Shown: in pieces, positions 8,268 through 15,772 of the stretch | How positions within the stretch are numbered: the first letter of the stretch is position 1 | Layout: every line of letters starts with the position of its first letter | NCBI GenBank assembly: GCA_937880175.1 | Contig: CALFLO010000146.1 | Coordinates: forward strand, 1-21,819 | DNA from: an uncultured Gluconobacter sp. | GTDB lineage: Bacteria > Pseudomonadota > Alphaproteobacteria > Acetobacterales > Acetobacteraceae | Length of the DNA: 21,819 nucleotides | Direction of reading: 5' to 3' | Program-made: the position numbers and the translations under genes | Notes under the pieces: model-generated | Database searches by the model: none | What the model was told of the DNA's origin: nothing | The model's input: the letters and a program-made list of their open reading frames with translations, nothing else

Positions 8268-8283
8268 GAAACTAGCGGGTTTC
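8268..8283. promoter_or_regulatory. TetR-type operator, right copy (GAAAC-N6-GTTTC)
   Basis: The mirror copy of the left operator: GAAAC, TAGCGG, GTTTC. Centre-to-centre distance to the left copy is 27 bp. It ends one base before the TTGACA that is the likely -35 box of the regulator gene, so occupancy should also repress the regulator. Confidence 0.7.
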
Positions 8284-8284
8284 T

Positions 8285-8313
8285 TTGACAGACGTCAATT
8301 CAGTCTGTGAAAT
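8285..8313 (+). promoter_or_regulatory. Probable sigma70 promoter of the TetR-family regulator
   Basis: A perfect -35 hexamer TTGACA (8285-8290) is followed after 17 bases by TGAAAT (8308-8313, four of six). Transcription would begin near 8320, leaving a leader of only about ten bases before the TTG start at 8330. The TTG of the -35 box opens the longest possible reading frame of the gene, which argues that the frame upstream of 8330 is not translated. Confidence 0.5.
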
Positions 8314-8319
8314 AATATC

Positions 8320-8323
8320 GGAG
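8320..8323 (+). promoter_or_regulatory. Ribosome binding site (GGAG) that sets the regulator start at TTG 8330
   Basis: GGAG ends six bases before the TTG at 8330. The alternative in-frame TTG at 8324 touches this site, and the TTG at 8285 is part of the promoter and has no such site, so 8330 is the best start. Confidence 0.6.
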
Positions 8324-8329
8324 TTGATC

Positions 8330-8998
8330 TTGAGCAATCAGTCGAGCAGCCAGTTCGAAGACCGGAAACAGCCCTGCTGTGGCCGTCCCGCGCAGCTCGA
8401 TGAAGCGGAAAGACGCATCCGGATCCTGGACGCCGCAAGCTCGGTCCTGACCACACACGGCTATCATGCAGCCTCGATGGACAGCATCGCATCGTGCTCG
8501 GGAATGTCCAAAAAGACCCTTTACCAGTTTTTCGACTCCAAGCAGATCCTTTTCGAGACCCTGATTCTGGAGCGGCTTTTCGCCCCCATAACCTATACAC
8601 CGCGCCCCACAGACCCCATGGAACAACAGCTCCTGGGCCTGATGACCTGCATTGCAGCCTGCATGTTCTGCGACGAGCGCCTGAGCCTGCTGCGCTCCGT
8701 CATTACGGAAACCAGCCGCAACCCGGCTGTCCGGCAGCTGGTTGCAGATCTTTTCCAGCTTTCCGGTCGGGTTTTGCCGATCCAGAACTGGCTGGCAACC
8801 CAGTCCGAAGCCGGCAGACTGGATATTCCCGACATCACCGAAGCGTCGGACCTGCTCTTTGGTATGACACTTGGCGGCCCCATGCTGGGGCAGCTCACCC
8901 ATTGCAAACCGAATCGTTCCAAAGAAAAACTCGAAGAATTCATGGCTTACGGAATCCGGGTTTTCCTCGAAGGCCACCGTCCCGCCGCTCAGGCCTGA
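8330..8998 (+). CDS. TetR/AcrR-family transcriptional regulator, likely local repressor of the RND operon
   Basis: A 222-residue protein counted from TTG at 8330 (MSNQSSSQFED). The N-terminal TetR domain begins GRPAQLDEAERRIRILDAAS, and the helix-turn-helix lies at about residues 49-69 (SMDSIASCSGMSKKTLYQFF), a textbook TetR recognition helix ending. The C-terminal two thirds are the helical ligand-binding and dimerisation part (from LILERLFAPIT onward), which varies with ligand and is not assignable. It is transcribed away from the efflux operon, and the shared gap carries two palindromic operators, so a ligand-released repressor of both directions is the natural model. There are Cys residues at CCGRP before the DNA-binding domain and two in CIAACMFCDE; redox sensing is only a thought. 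It ends 7 bases before the convergent stop of the flagellar operon, with no clear terminator between. Confidence 0.9.
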   Translation: MSNQSSSQFEDRKQPCCGRPAQLDEAERRIRILDAASSVLTTHGYHAASMDSIASCSGMSKKTLYQFFDSKQILFETLILERLFAPITYTPRPTDPMEQQLLGLMTCIAACMFCDERLSLLRSVITETSRNPAVRQLVADLFQLSGRVLPIQNWLATQSEAGRLDIPDITEASDLLFGMTLGGPMLGQLTHCKPNRSKEKLEEFMAYGIRVFLEGHRPAAQA

Positions 8999-9005
8999 AC
9001 AGGGA

Positions 9006-11546
9006 TTATCCACCTGCCGAAACAGGCGGGGATGCTTCTGCATTTCCCCCCGTCAGCAGACGGAACACACCCTCGGACGGTGTCCCGCTCATCATCGTCC
9101 CAAATCGAGTTCTCAGGCTTTTCAGCGTCTGCGGATCCTGCGCCCTGGATGCGTCCCCCCCCAGCCGCAGGATCAGAGCCTGCTGATCCGCCGACAGGGA
9201 GGCTTTCGCAGTTCCCCCGGCGCTCGGGAGGCCGTCCAGCATTGGTAAAAGCGCCTCAACTGCTTTGGGCCAGTCTCCGGCCTTTTCAGCGATCTGAGCC
9301 CGCAGTGCCCAGGCCCGCGGATCATGAATGGTCGCCAGTTCTGAAGCAGCATCATCCGGATGATGATCCGCAAGCGCAATCCGCGCCTTCAGAAGCGCCA
9401 CTTCCACAGACTGACTGCTGCTCCCGCCCGGAAGAGCCTGCGCAGCGTCGGGAGACCCCTCGGCAAAAACAGCCAGATCCTGCTGGGCAGCTTTCAGATT
9501 TCCCATATCGAGCTCAAGCTTTGCCAGTCGGATCCGGATATCCATCCCCTGTGCATCATCCCGCGCAGACAGAAGCTTGCGCAAGGCCTCCCGTTCCTGA
9601 TCCGGAAGGCCCAGCGCCTCATAACGACGCGCAAGACCGTCAAGAATATCGCCGCGCAAGGCATCGTCAGGCGTTTTGGACAGCGCATCTTTCAGAAAAG
9701 CGATCTCATCCATGTTCTGCCGTCCGCCTGCTGGCGCAGAGCGTGCCATCTGCCGGATAATCTCCACTTTCCGGGGTTCAACCCCGGCAACATCATCCGG
9801 ATACAGGCGTTCCCATTCCTGCACTGCCGCAGCGGCTCCTACGAGGTTCCTGGCTTCCATCAGGGCTTCAATCTGCAGAAGACGCCCGTTCTTTTCCCGT
9901 CCTGCCGTGCGAAGAGCGGGCAGAATTCCATCTACCTGATCGGCAACAGACTGCGGAGACGCTGTCTTTTTCGCCAGCGCCAACCGAAGCGACGCTTCCC
10001 GCGCCACTGGCCAGATCAATGGAGAAGGATCATGCGCCAGAACAGACAGTTTCGCGTCCGCATCCGTCGTATTGCGGCGGGCTGCCAGAAGGGCCTTCGC
10101 CAGTGCAACCTCCGGACCATCCGGAAACTGATCAAGAACTTTCGTGGCCCCTTCATTGCCATAACGTGCGATCCACTGGGCAGCCAAAGGCACCAGCCGT
10201 TCCCGCAGAGGGGCCGCATAAGCCTGGAGAACAGGAAGCCCTGTCGCAATCAGATCAGCGGTATGAACACGATCACTCTCGGAAGATCCTGATGCCGCTT
10301 GCCCAGCCCTACTGGAAGACGGCAGGATCATCCGCATCATTCCGCGCCAGAGCTGATCTTCCGGAGTATTCCCGCCGTCTTCCGCCAAAGCCGAAGACGT
10401 CGACCGGGCGTTGAGCACTGCCGATATCTGTTGCAACCGGCGCGCTTCAGGTTTTTCCGCGCCCTCGGGCCAGTCCTGCAACGCCACGTCCATGACTTCG
10501 CCAAGCAGCGGCCCGTTTCCGGCACGCGCGGCAGCCTGTGCAACACGCATACGCGCGTCAAAACGATCTCCCGAAGATGCCATTGCAGCAGAAGTCACAC
10601 TTCGCCTGAGCGCCTCACGCAGTTCTTCTGGCGTACCGCTCCCCAGACTGACCCCACTCAGGGACGAGCCATAAGGCTGAAGCCGGTTGGACGCCATCAG
10701 CGGAAAACTGTTCGGCCCCGTCGTATCGAGAACCAGTTTTCCGCCCGTCTGACGCAGTTCTATGGCATCAGAATCAGCTGCGACCACCACACCGATCAGG
10801 CTGCTGCGGACAGCAAAGCCCGTTCCCAGACGCCGCATGGGCTGCTGTATGCGTCCCGACCGTGTCATGCCTAGAAGAAGCCTTCGACCGGAGTCAGGAT
10901 CGTCCAGCGCCACGACCTGCGGCAGACCTTCTTCAACCGGGGGTGTAAACGTCAATGCCGTGGCATCCTGCCCAAGAAGCATATCGCCCTGGGGTTTTAC
11001 ATCCGCAGCGACGGACACCGTCCAGCCCGCACCCACCGGACGGAGAACAGGATTGCGTTCGTCGGAAAATTTCACTGTGATGACTGTCACATTGGATAGA
11101 AGCCGGCTTGAAACCGACGTGAACGGCCCAATCCCGGCCAGGCCGCCTGTATCCAGAACATGGCGGCCTGCTGCCACGATCACAATGTTCTGTCCATTCC
11201 GGAAGGCCGCAACCGGGGTCAGTTCCCCCAGAGGCAGCCACAGTCCTGTTGCTCCCGGTATCTGCACGGAAGCGCCGGAAGGCGAAGCTGTCGTATTTTG
11301 CGACGGGGTTGGGGTGAGCCCCGAAGAGATCTGCTTTTCCTGAACCGCTTTTTCCGGATGGGGAAAAAGCGGCGATGGATCGTTCACGAAAGCCCAGCCC
11401 GCCGGCAGAAGATGTCCATCACCAGGTTTTTCCGCACCCGCTTCCACCGCCTTGGCCTTTGCGCCAGCGACTTTCGCAGTTGGCGCAGCCACAGCCATTC
11501 CAAAGGATGACAGTCCCAATACTGCGGCCAGAAAAACCCGTCTCAT
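9006..11546 (-). CDS. Large secreted TPR-like protein in the flagellar motor operon, function unknown
   Basis: An 846-residue protein beginning with a Sec signal peptide (MRRVFLAAVLGLSSFGMAVA, cleavage near AVA/AP), so it is expected in the periplasm. After an Ala/Lys-rich stretch, residues of about 95-330 look beta-rich (GLWLPLGELTPVAAF, NIVIVAAGRHVLDTGG, VTVITVKFSDE). From about 330 to the end it is an alpha-solenoid of TPR-like helical pairs, such as LRKLLSARDDAQGMDIRIRL and KAGDWPKAVEALLPMLDGLP. I recognise no named family. Its ATG overlaps the motE-like stop codon (ATGA at 11543-11546), so synthesis is coupled to that gene. The position suggests a motor-associated or motility-specific periplasmic factor. 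Rhizobial MotC, a periplasmic motility protein served by the chaperone MotE, is the closest functional parallel, but no homology can be claimed from reading. Confidence 0.8.
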   Translation of the reverse strand: MRRVFLAAVLGLSSFGMAVAAPTAKVAGAKAKAVEAGAEKPGDGHLLPAGWAFVNDPSPLFPHPEKAVQEKQISSGLTPTPSQNTTASPSGASVQIPGATGLWLPLGELTPVAAFRNGQNIVIVAAGRHVLDTGGLAGIGPFTSVSSRLLSNVTVITVKFSDERNPVLRPVGAGWTVSVAADVKPQGDMLLGQDATALTFTPPVEEGLPQVVALDDPDSGRRLLLGMTRSGRIQQPMRRLGTGFAVRSSLIGVVVAADSDAIELRQTGGKLVLDTTGPNSFPLMASNRLQPYGSSLSGVSLGSGTPEELREALRRSVTSAAMASSGDRFDARMRVAQAAARAGNGPLLGEVMDVALQDWPEGAEKPEARRLQQISAVLNARSTSSALAEDGGNTPEDQLWRGMMRMILPSSSRAGQAASGSSESDRVHTADLIATGLPVLQAYAAPLRERLVPLAAQWIARYGNEGATKVLDQFPDGPEVALAKALLAARRNTTDADAKLSVLAHDPSPLIWPVAREASLRLALAKKTASPQSVADQVDGILPALRTAGREKNGRLLQIEALMEARNLVGAAAAVQEWERLYPDDVAGVEPRKVEIIRQMARSAPAGGRQNMDEIAFLKDALSKTPDDALRGDILDGLARRYEALGLPDQEREALRKLLSARDDAQGMDIRIRLAKLELDMGNLKAAQQDLAVFAEGSPDAAQALPGGSSSQSVEVALLKARIALADHHPDDAASELATIHDPRAWALRAQIAEKAGDWPKAVEALLPMLDGLPSAGGTAKASLSADQQALILRLGGDASRAQDPQTLKSLRTRFGTMMSGTPSEGVFRLLTGGNAEASPPVSAGG

Positions 11547-12295
11547 CCGTTGCCACCAATCCTGGTGGCAGGGCGCGCGTGAGAATTCACGAGAAGCTGC
11601 GTCGCGAGAATGGCGCGCTGGGGGGACATGGCCTCCATGATTGCCGAAGCCTTGCGGGGATTCATTCTGTTCAGGAGAGCCACGCCAACACGCAGGTCAA
11701 GAATATTGAAAATTGCCGCAGCGTCTTCAGGTTTCATCGCCTGATAGATCTTGACCAGCCGATCTGCGTCATCGTTACGCAACTGATCCGTATGCTGCTC
11801 GCTACTTTCAAGCGCAGTCCGGGAGTTTTCCAGAGCCGTCATCCGCCGCTGCAGCTCTTCCTCAGCCGCGTCGACAAGGCGCTGGCGATCGTTCAGCGCG
11901 GCATCGCGGCGATCCAGCTCCTTTTCGCGGGCGGCAAGCTGCTCCACGAGCGCTGGATCTGGGGGCTGAACCGTTGATGCAGCAGCAACGGGTGCCGGGC
12001 CTTTGCAACCACCATGAGCACAGAGGTCATCTGTTTTCGGAATAGTCACTGCGGGAGCCGCTGCGGGCACAGCAGGCTTAGGCGCTGGCGGCGGGACCTG
12101 CACGGGGACATCCGGCTGGGCTGAAGCCTGAGGTGGAGGCGCAGACTGAGGCTGGGGCTGGGCCATGGCAACAGCCGTCAGAGACGAAGACGGCATATCC
12201 GCGTCTCCCATCAGATCGCCGGCAATCGCGTAGATCTTGACGCCCAGAAGAACAATCATGAGACCGCAGGCAAGGTGCAGAATACGGAAAAACAT
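11543..12295 (-). CDS. motE: MotE-like flagellar protein with MgtE-N-like C-terminal domain
   Basis: A 250-residue protein. An N-terminal hydrophobic helix (residues 1-26) acts as signal or anchor. Next is a Pro/Ala/Gln-rich linker (about 45-112) with a close cysteine pair, LCAHGGC (C92, C97); then a charged heptad-like coiled coil (about 115-165, AAREKELDRRDAALNDRQRL). The C-terminal domain, IYQAMKPEDAAAIFNILDLR...MNPRKASAIMEAMSPQRA, is the MgtE-N/FliG-like fold used to annotate MotE proteins in alphaproteobacterial flagellar loci. In Sinorhizobium MotE is described as a periplasmic chaperone for the motility protein MotC. The gene follows the DUF6468 gene after 6 bases and overlaps the large secreted protein gene by four, which suits a chaperone-client or partner pair. 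Equivalence to rhizobial MotE rests on domain layout. Confidence 0.8.
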   Translation of the reverse strand: MFFRILHLACGLMIVLLGVKIYAIAGDLMGDADMPSSSLTAVAMAQPQPQSAPPPQASAQPDVPVQVPPPAPKPAVPAAAPAVTIPKTDDLCAHGGCKGPAPVAAASTVQPPDPALVEQLAAREKELDRRDAALNDRQRLVDAAEEELQRRMTALENSRTALESSEQHTDQLRNDDADRLVKIYQAMKPEDAAAIFNILDLRVGVALLNRMNPRKASAIMEAMSPQRAILATQLLVNSHARPATRIGGNG

Positions 12296-12301
12296 GGCGT
12301 G

Positions 12302-12805
12302 TTATCCCTGCTTCTGCCGCAGAGCACGCAGCAGTTCACGCTCGGCGGCGCTCTTACTTCCCCCCGGCTTCATGGTCCGCACTTCATCAGGCTTCAGTCG
12401 CAATGCGGAACGGAACGGAGCTTCCTCGGGGCGTTCCTCAGCTCGGGGGGAGCTGGCTGCCTTCATGCTCGCTGTTGCAACCCGCCCTGCCGGAAGAAGG
12501 GATTCGAGTTGCTGGGCCAGCGTCTCGGAGCGCTCGCACAGCATGGCCAGATCCCGCTTCAGGCTCTTGCCTGACTCAACGGTTTTTCCCAGGGCCCGCC
12601 CGACCAGCTCCGTTGTCTGACGCAGGTGATCAATGCCGGACTGGGCCTGTGCGCTGCTGGACTGAAGACTGGAGATCAGAGCGTCAAGCTGTCCACGGTC
12701 ACGCCGCAGCACCGAGAGCGCACGCCCCAGATAGAGGCTGTAGAAAATCGTCACCAGCAGCAGCACTGAGAGGGCGATCTCGATCCCAAGCTGAAATCTG
12801 TCCAT
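12302..12805 (-). CDS. DUF6468-type membrane protein of the flagellar operon
   Basis: A 167-residue protein with one N-terminal transmembrane helix (IEIALSVLLLVTIFYSLYLG), followed by a helical, probably coiled-coil stretch (LRRDRGQLDALISSLQSSSA through ESLLPAGRV) and a basic, probably disordered tail. This layout and the position between fliM and motE match the DUF6468 proteins found in flagellar clusters of Rhodospirillales and related Alphaproteobacteria; their role is not known. With GGAG nine bases upstream of the ATG and only 14 bases after fliM, it is clearly part of the operon. A single-pass protein with a long cytoplasmic coiled coil could act at the motor base, but that is inference. 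The family call comes from memory of the pattern, not a search. Confidence 0.75.
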   Translation of the reverse strand: MDRFQLGIEIALSVLLLVTIFYSLYLGRALSVLRRDRGQLDALISSLQSSSAQAQSGIDHLRQTTELVGRALGKTVESGKSLKRDLAMLCERSETLAQQLESLLPAGRVATASMKAASSPRAEERPEEAPFRSALRLKPDEVRTMKPGGSKSAAERELLRALRQKQG

Positions 12806-12819
12806 GAAATATGCTCCGC

Positions 12820-13938
12820 TCAGCTATAGGATGTGGCACGATCCGTGCCGGGTTTCTGGTTGAGGACATCTTCGATCTTGACGGCGACCTGCCCCTGTTT
12901 CTGGCCGACACGTCCTGTAAAAAGGACATGTTCGCCGCAGCGCAGGCTGATGAGAGCGTCCGGCTTGCGCCGCAGAACCAGCTGATCTCCCGGAGCGAGC
13001 TGCATGATATCTTTCAGATTCATGGTCTGCTCTTCCAGAACGGCGTCCAGGGTCAGATCAGTCTGCCAGAGCTCTCTGGCGAGATGATTTTCCCAGATGC
13101 CATCATGGCCGAATTTCTCACCCATGAACTGCTGCAGCAGGATGTCTCTGACAGGTTCGAGGGTGGCATGGGGCAGGACAATATCCACGTCTCCACCCCG
13201 CCCTTCCATATCGACACCGAACCGGGCCGTAACCACGCCGTTTCCGGCCCGGCAGATCATCGCAAAGCGTGAGTTCATTTCCAGTCGCTCGAAATGAAAA
13301 TTAACGGCACAGAGCGGACTGAAACTTGTTTCCAGATCATCAAGGATAATCCTGACCATCGGCTCGATCAGCGCGCGTTCGATGGCGGTGTGATGCCGTC
13401 CTGTCTGACGGCTGGCCGGAACGTTAACTGCGCTGTCACCACGGATATGGCCGCCAAGGAGCGCGTCCACGATACTGTAGATCAGCGATGAACTCAGGAC
13501 GATAACGCCGTAATTGTCCCATTCTTCCGCTTTGAAAACCGCGAACATGGCCTGTCCCGGCACGTTTTCGAGATAATCCCCGAAGCGCTGGGACGCCAGA
13601 CGGTCCATGGATGCCTCAACGTTGTCGCTGGTGAAATTGCGCAGGCTCGTCGTCAGGATTCTGGTGAAACGGTCGAAGACCACTTCAAGCATGGGCAACC
13701 GCTCGGACGAGACGCCCGACGTGCTGACCACGCGTTCGATGCCGCTGCTGTCGGAAGCGCCACTGACCACCGAATCCTTACCGAAAAAGCTGTCGATTTC
13801 AGCCTGGCTGAGGACGTGATCCTGATCGGCGCCATGCCCGAAACCTGCCATACCGTCTCCGGCAAGCGGAAAGGCTGCGGCGGGTATATCCATCCCCTGG
13901 TCCGCAAAAGCGGTATCAGCCTGTCGGTCGTCGCTCAC
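12820..13938 (-). CDS. fliM: Flagellar motor switch protein FliM
   Basis: A 372-residue C-ring protein. The conserved N-terminal CheY-P binding helix appears as VLSQAEIDSFFG at about residue 43, preceded by some 40 extra residues. The middle domain has LPMLEVVFDRFTRILTTSLR, the GG-containing DALLGGHIRGDS and the TGRHHTAIERALI motif. The C-terminal SPOA domain (LTLDAVLEEQTMNLKDIMQL...GDQLVLRRK) binds FliN. It forms the switch complex with FliG and FliN that sets rotation direction at the cytoplasmic face of the motor. It starts with GTG overlapping the fliL stop (GTGA, 13935-13938). fliN and fliG are not in the window and must lie elsewhere. The protein is slightly longer than the common 320-350 residues because of the N-terminal extension. 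Confidence 0.95.
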   Translation of the reverse strand: MSDDRQADTAFADQGMDIPAAAFPLAGDGMAGFGHGADQDHVLSQAEIDSFFGKDSVVSGASDSSGIERVVSTSGVSSERLPMLEVVFDRFTRILTTSLRNFTSDNVEASMDRLASQRFGDYLENVPGQAMFAVFKAEEWDNYGVIVLSSSLIYSIVDALLGGHIRGDSAVNVPASRQTGRHHTAIERALIEPMVRIILDDLETSFSPLCAVNFHFERLEMNSRFAMICRAGNGVVTARFGVDMEGRGGDVDIVLPHATLEPVRDILLQQFMGEKFGHDGIWENHLARELWQTDLTLDAVLEEQTMNLKDIMQLAPGDQLVLRRKPDALISLRCGEHVLFTGRVGQKQGQVAVKIEDVLNQKPGTDRATSYS

Positions 13939-14408
13939 TGCACCAGCACCTCTACGAAAAAGAGATCCTTCACGCGAAGCGGCGCCACGATATTGGTGAT
14001 CTGCGCCAGCATCGTCTCCCGCAGCCTGTAGATCCCGCTGCCAGAAAGTTCCGACGGCTGCATTCCATGCAGACAGGTCTGAAACGCATCCTGGATCTGG
14101 GGCATCAACGCAGCGACATTCTCCGCATTTTTGCCGTCCTCGACCTCAAGCCGGGCGCCGATCCGGACGTAGCGCGTCCGATCCGTCCCGGAGTCGAGAT
14201 TGGAAAGAATGGTCGGGATGGTGATGGTGGTCCATTTCACCGGCTGCGGGGCAGTCTTGGTGGCCGGGGTTGCCGCGTGATGAAAATGCTTCCATGCAAA
14301 GGCTCCACCGCCAGCCAGAAGCAGGCATGCCAGCACTGCAAGGATGATGATCTTGCGCTTACCCCCCTTCTTGACCGGGGTTTCGTTTTCCGGAGTCTCC
14401 GTCGTCAC
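13935..14408 (-). CDS. fliL: Flagellar basal body-associated protein FliL
   Basis: A 157-residue single-pass inner-membrane protein: a short basic cytoplasmic N-terminus (KKGGKRK), a transmembrane helix IIILAVLACLLLAGGGAFAW, a linker, and the SPFH/stomatin-like periplasmic FliL domain with RYVRIGARLEVED and the typical ending VKDLFFVEVLVQ. FliL surrounds the stator and supports torque generation or stator stability. It starts with GTG at 14408, preceded by GGCAGG, and is the first gene of the five-gene motor operon. It diverges from the lytic transglycosylase gene across 63 bases. Length and motifs are normal for the family. Confidence 0.93.
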   Translation of the reverse strand: MTTETPENETPVKKGGKRKIIILAVLACLLLAGGGAFAWKHFHHAATPATKTAPQPVKWTTITIPTILSNLDSGTDRTRYVRIGARLEVEDGKNAENVAALMPQIQDAFQTCLHGMQPSELSGSGIYRLRETMLAQITNIVAPLRVKDLFFVEVLVQ

Positions 14409-14471
14409 CGTTCGCCTGCCTTCTCTTTCGGACAGCGCTCATCATCGGCATAAAAGATTAACAGTGGGTTT

Positions 14472-15728
14472 ATGATGCTCAGGAAAAGGCGAGTCTTCCT
14501 TCAGACGGGAACCATCATCCTGAGCCTTGCGGCCCTTGCCGGCTGCGCGTCCCAGCGTTCTCCGTACAACCGCTATTATTCCTCAAGCGGCGCCTATCGT
14601 GCGCCTGGTCCGGCCAGTGATCCGTGGGGACCATATATCCTTCAGGCTGCAAGCCGCTTCTCGATTCCCCAGGACTGGATCCGTGCGGTGATCCATCAGG
14701 AATCGGGGGGCCACCAATTTCTGGACGGACGGCCCATCACCTCCCATTCCGGCGCAATGGGCCTGATGCAGCTCATGCCGCAGACCTATGCAGACATGCG
14801 CTCACGCTACAGCCTGCGCGCGGACCCGTATGAACCGCATGACAACATCATGGCGGGTACCGGCTATATCAGCATTCTGGCGCGGAAATACGGCGCTCCG
14901 GCCTTTCTGGCGGCCTATAATGCCGGTCCCCAGCGGCTTGAGGATTACCTCAACGAAGGACGACAGTTGCCCAACGAGACCGTCAATTACGTCGCGAGCA
15001 TCACCCCGCATCTCGGCACGCAGGTCGCCATGACCGGACCGCTGGCGGCTTATGCCAGCGCCGACCAGTTGAACGCCTCACAGTCCGGCACGTCCCTTGC
15101 GAACCTCGCCCCTGCACGCACAACACAAGCGCCGGTCATGACGGCTTCACGCAATGTCGGGCAGGTCTGGGCCAGCCGCCACGTCACGAGTGCCGCTGCC
15201 CAGACACCGATCGCAGCGCCAAGCGCGGTTCCCTGCAGCCCGGATGCTGCCTATGATCCGGATGTACCCTGTGCTGTTCAGTCCGTGGGCACATCCCAGC
15301 TCGCCGCCCCTGTTGCCCGGGTTGTTTCCAGACCAGCAGGCGAGACGCTGACCCTTCAGCAGCCGGCGTCTCCCCAGTCGCTTCCGCCTGCCCCCGCCAT
15401 TCCGACGCCTCATACGCTGCCGGTACAGCCAACAGAATCGACAACCATGGTCGTGGGCTATCGCCGCCCGGGAAGCTACGGACCATGGGCCGTTCAGGTG
15501 GGGGCCTTCGCCAGTATCGGACAGGCAAAGTTCGCGGCCACCATGGCGCGGCAGGCTGCGTTCACGTCTCTTCAGTCCGCCCGAATCGAGGTTCATCCCA
15601 CACCCAGCCATGGCAGCACGGTCTGGCGCGCGCGGCTGACAGGAATCAGCCGTGTTGGAGCGGCGCAGGCCTGCGCGACTCTTTCCGGACAGGGCATGGC
15701 CTGCATGGCCGTCCCGCCGGGACGCTGA
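14472..15728 (+). CDS. Lytic transglycosylase lipoprotein (SLT domain) with C-terminal SPOR domain
   Basis: A 418-residue protein. A lipoprotein signal with lipobox LAGC (Cys25) is followed by a goose-type/SLT lysozyme-like domain (about residues 50-185). The catalytic glutamate is E77 in IRAVIHQESGG; the family motifs GAMGLMQLMPQT and AYNAGP are intact. A long Ala/Pro/Gln-rich linker (about 190-330) with a cysteine pair (PCSPDAAYDPDVPC) leads to a SPOR domain (GPWAVQVGAFASIGQAKFAA), which in other proteins binds peptidoglycan strands lacking stem peptides. It should cleave glycan strands with 1,6-anhydro product formation in the periplasm. Divergence from fliL raises the possibility of a role in opening the wall for the flagellum; general septal remodelling is equally possible. 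A second ATG follows directly at 14475. Confidence 0.9.
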   Translation: MMLRKRRVFLQTGTIILSLAALAGCASQRSPYNRYYSSSGAYRAPGPASDPWGPYILQAASRFSIPQDWIRAVIHQESGGHQFLDGRPITSHSGAMGLMQLMPQTYADMRSRYSLRADPYEPHDNIMAGTGYISILARKYGAPAFLAAYNAGPQRLEDYLNEGRQLPNETVNYVASITPHLGTQVAMTGPLAAYASADQLNASQSGTSLANLAPARTTQAPVMTASRNVGQVWASRHVTSAAAQTPIAAPSAVPCSPDAAYDPDVPCAVQSVGTSQLAAPVARVVSRPAGETLTLQQPASPQSLPPAPAIPTPHTLPVQPTESTTMVVGYRRPGSYGPWAVQVGAFASIGQAKFAATMARQAAFTSLQSARIEVHPTPSHGSTVWRARLTGISRVGAAQACATLSGQGMACMAVPPGR

Positions 15729-15772
15729 AGGCACAGTCGGAAGAACAGTTTCGGCGGCAGAAGCAATCCGCG

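Noticed and set aside
8241..8286. The inverted repeat in the divergent gap as an intrinsic terminator
   Set aside because: The stem is followed by only a short T-rich stretch, no gene ends there, and each arm is itself a palindrome, which fits operators better.
8999..9030. A terminator between the convergent TetR-type regulator and the flagellar operon
   Set aside because: Only 4-base CCTG/CAGG pairings are seen and there is no T-run, so no terminator can be supported.
9360..10292. A 310-codon open frame opposite the large secreted protein gene
   Set aside because: Basic and cysteine-rich without domains; the minus-strand frame has a signal peptide, repeats and operon context.
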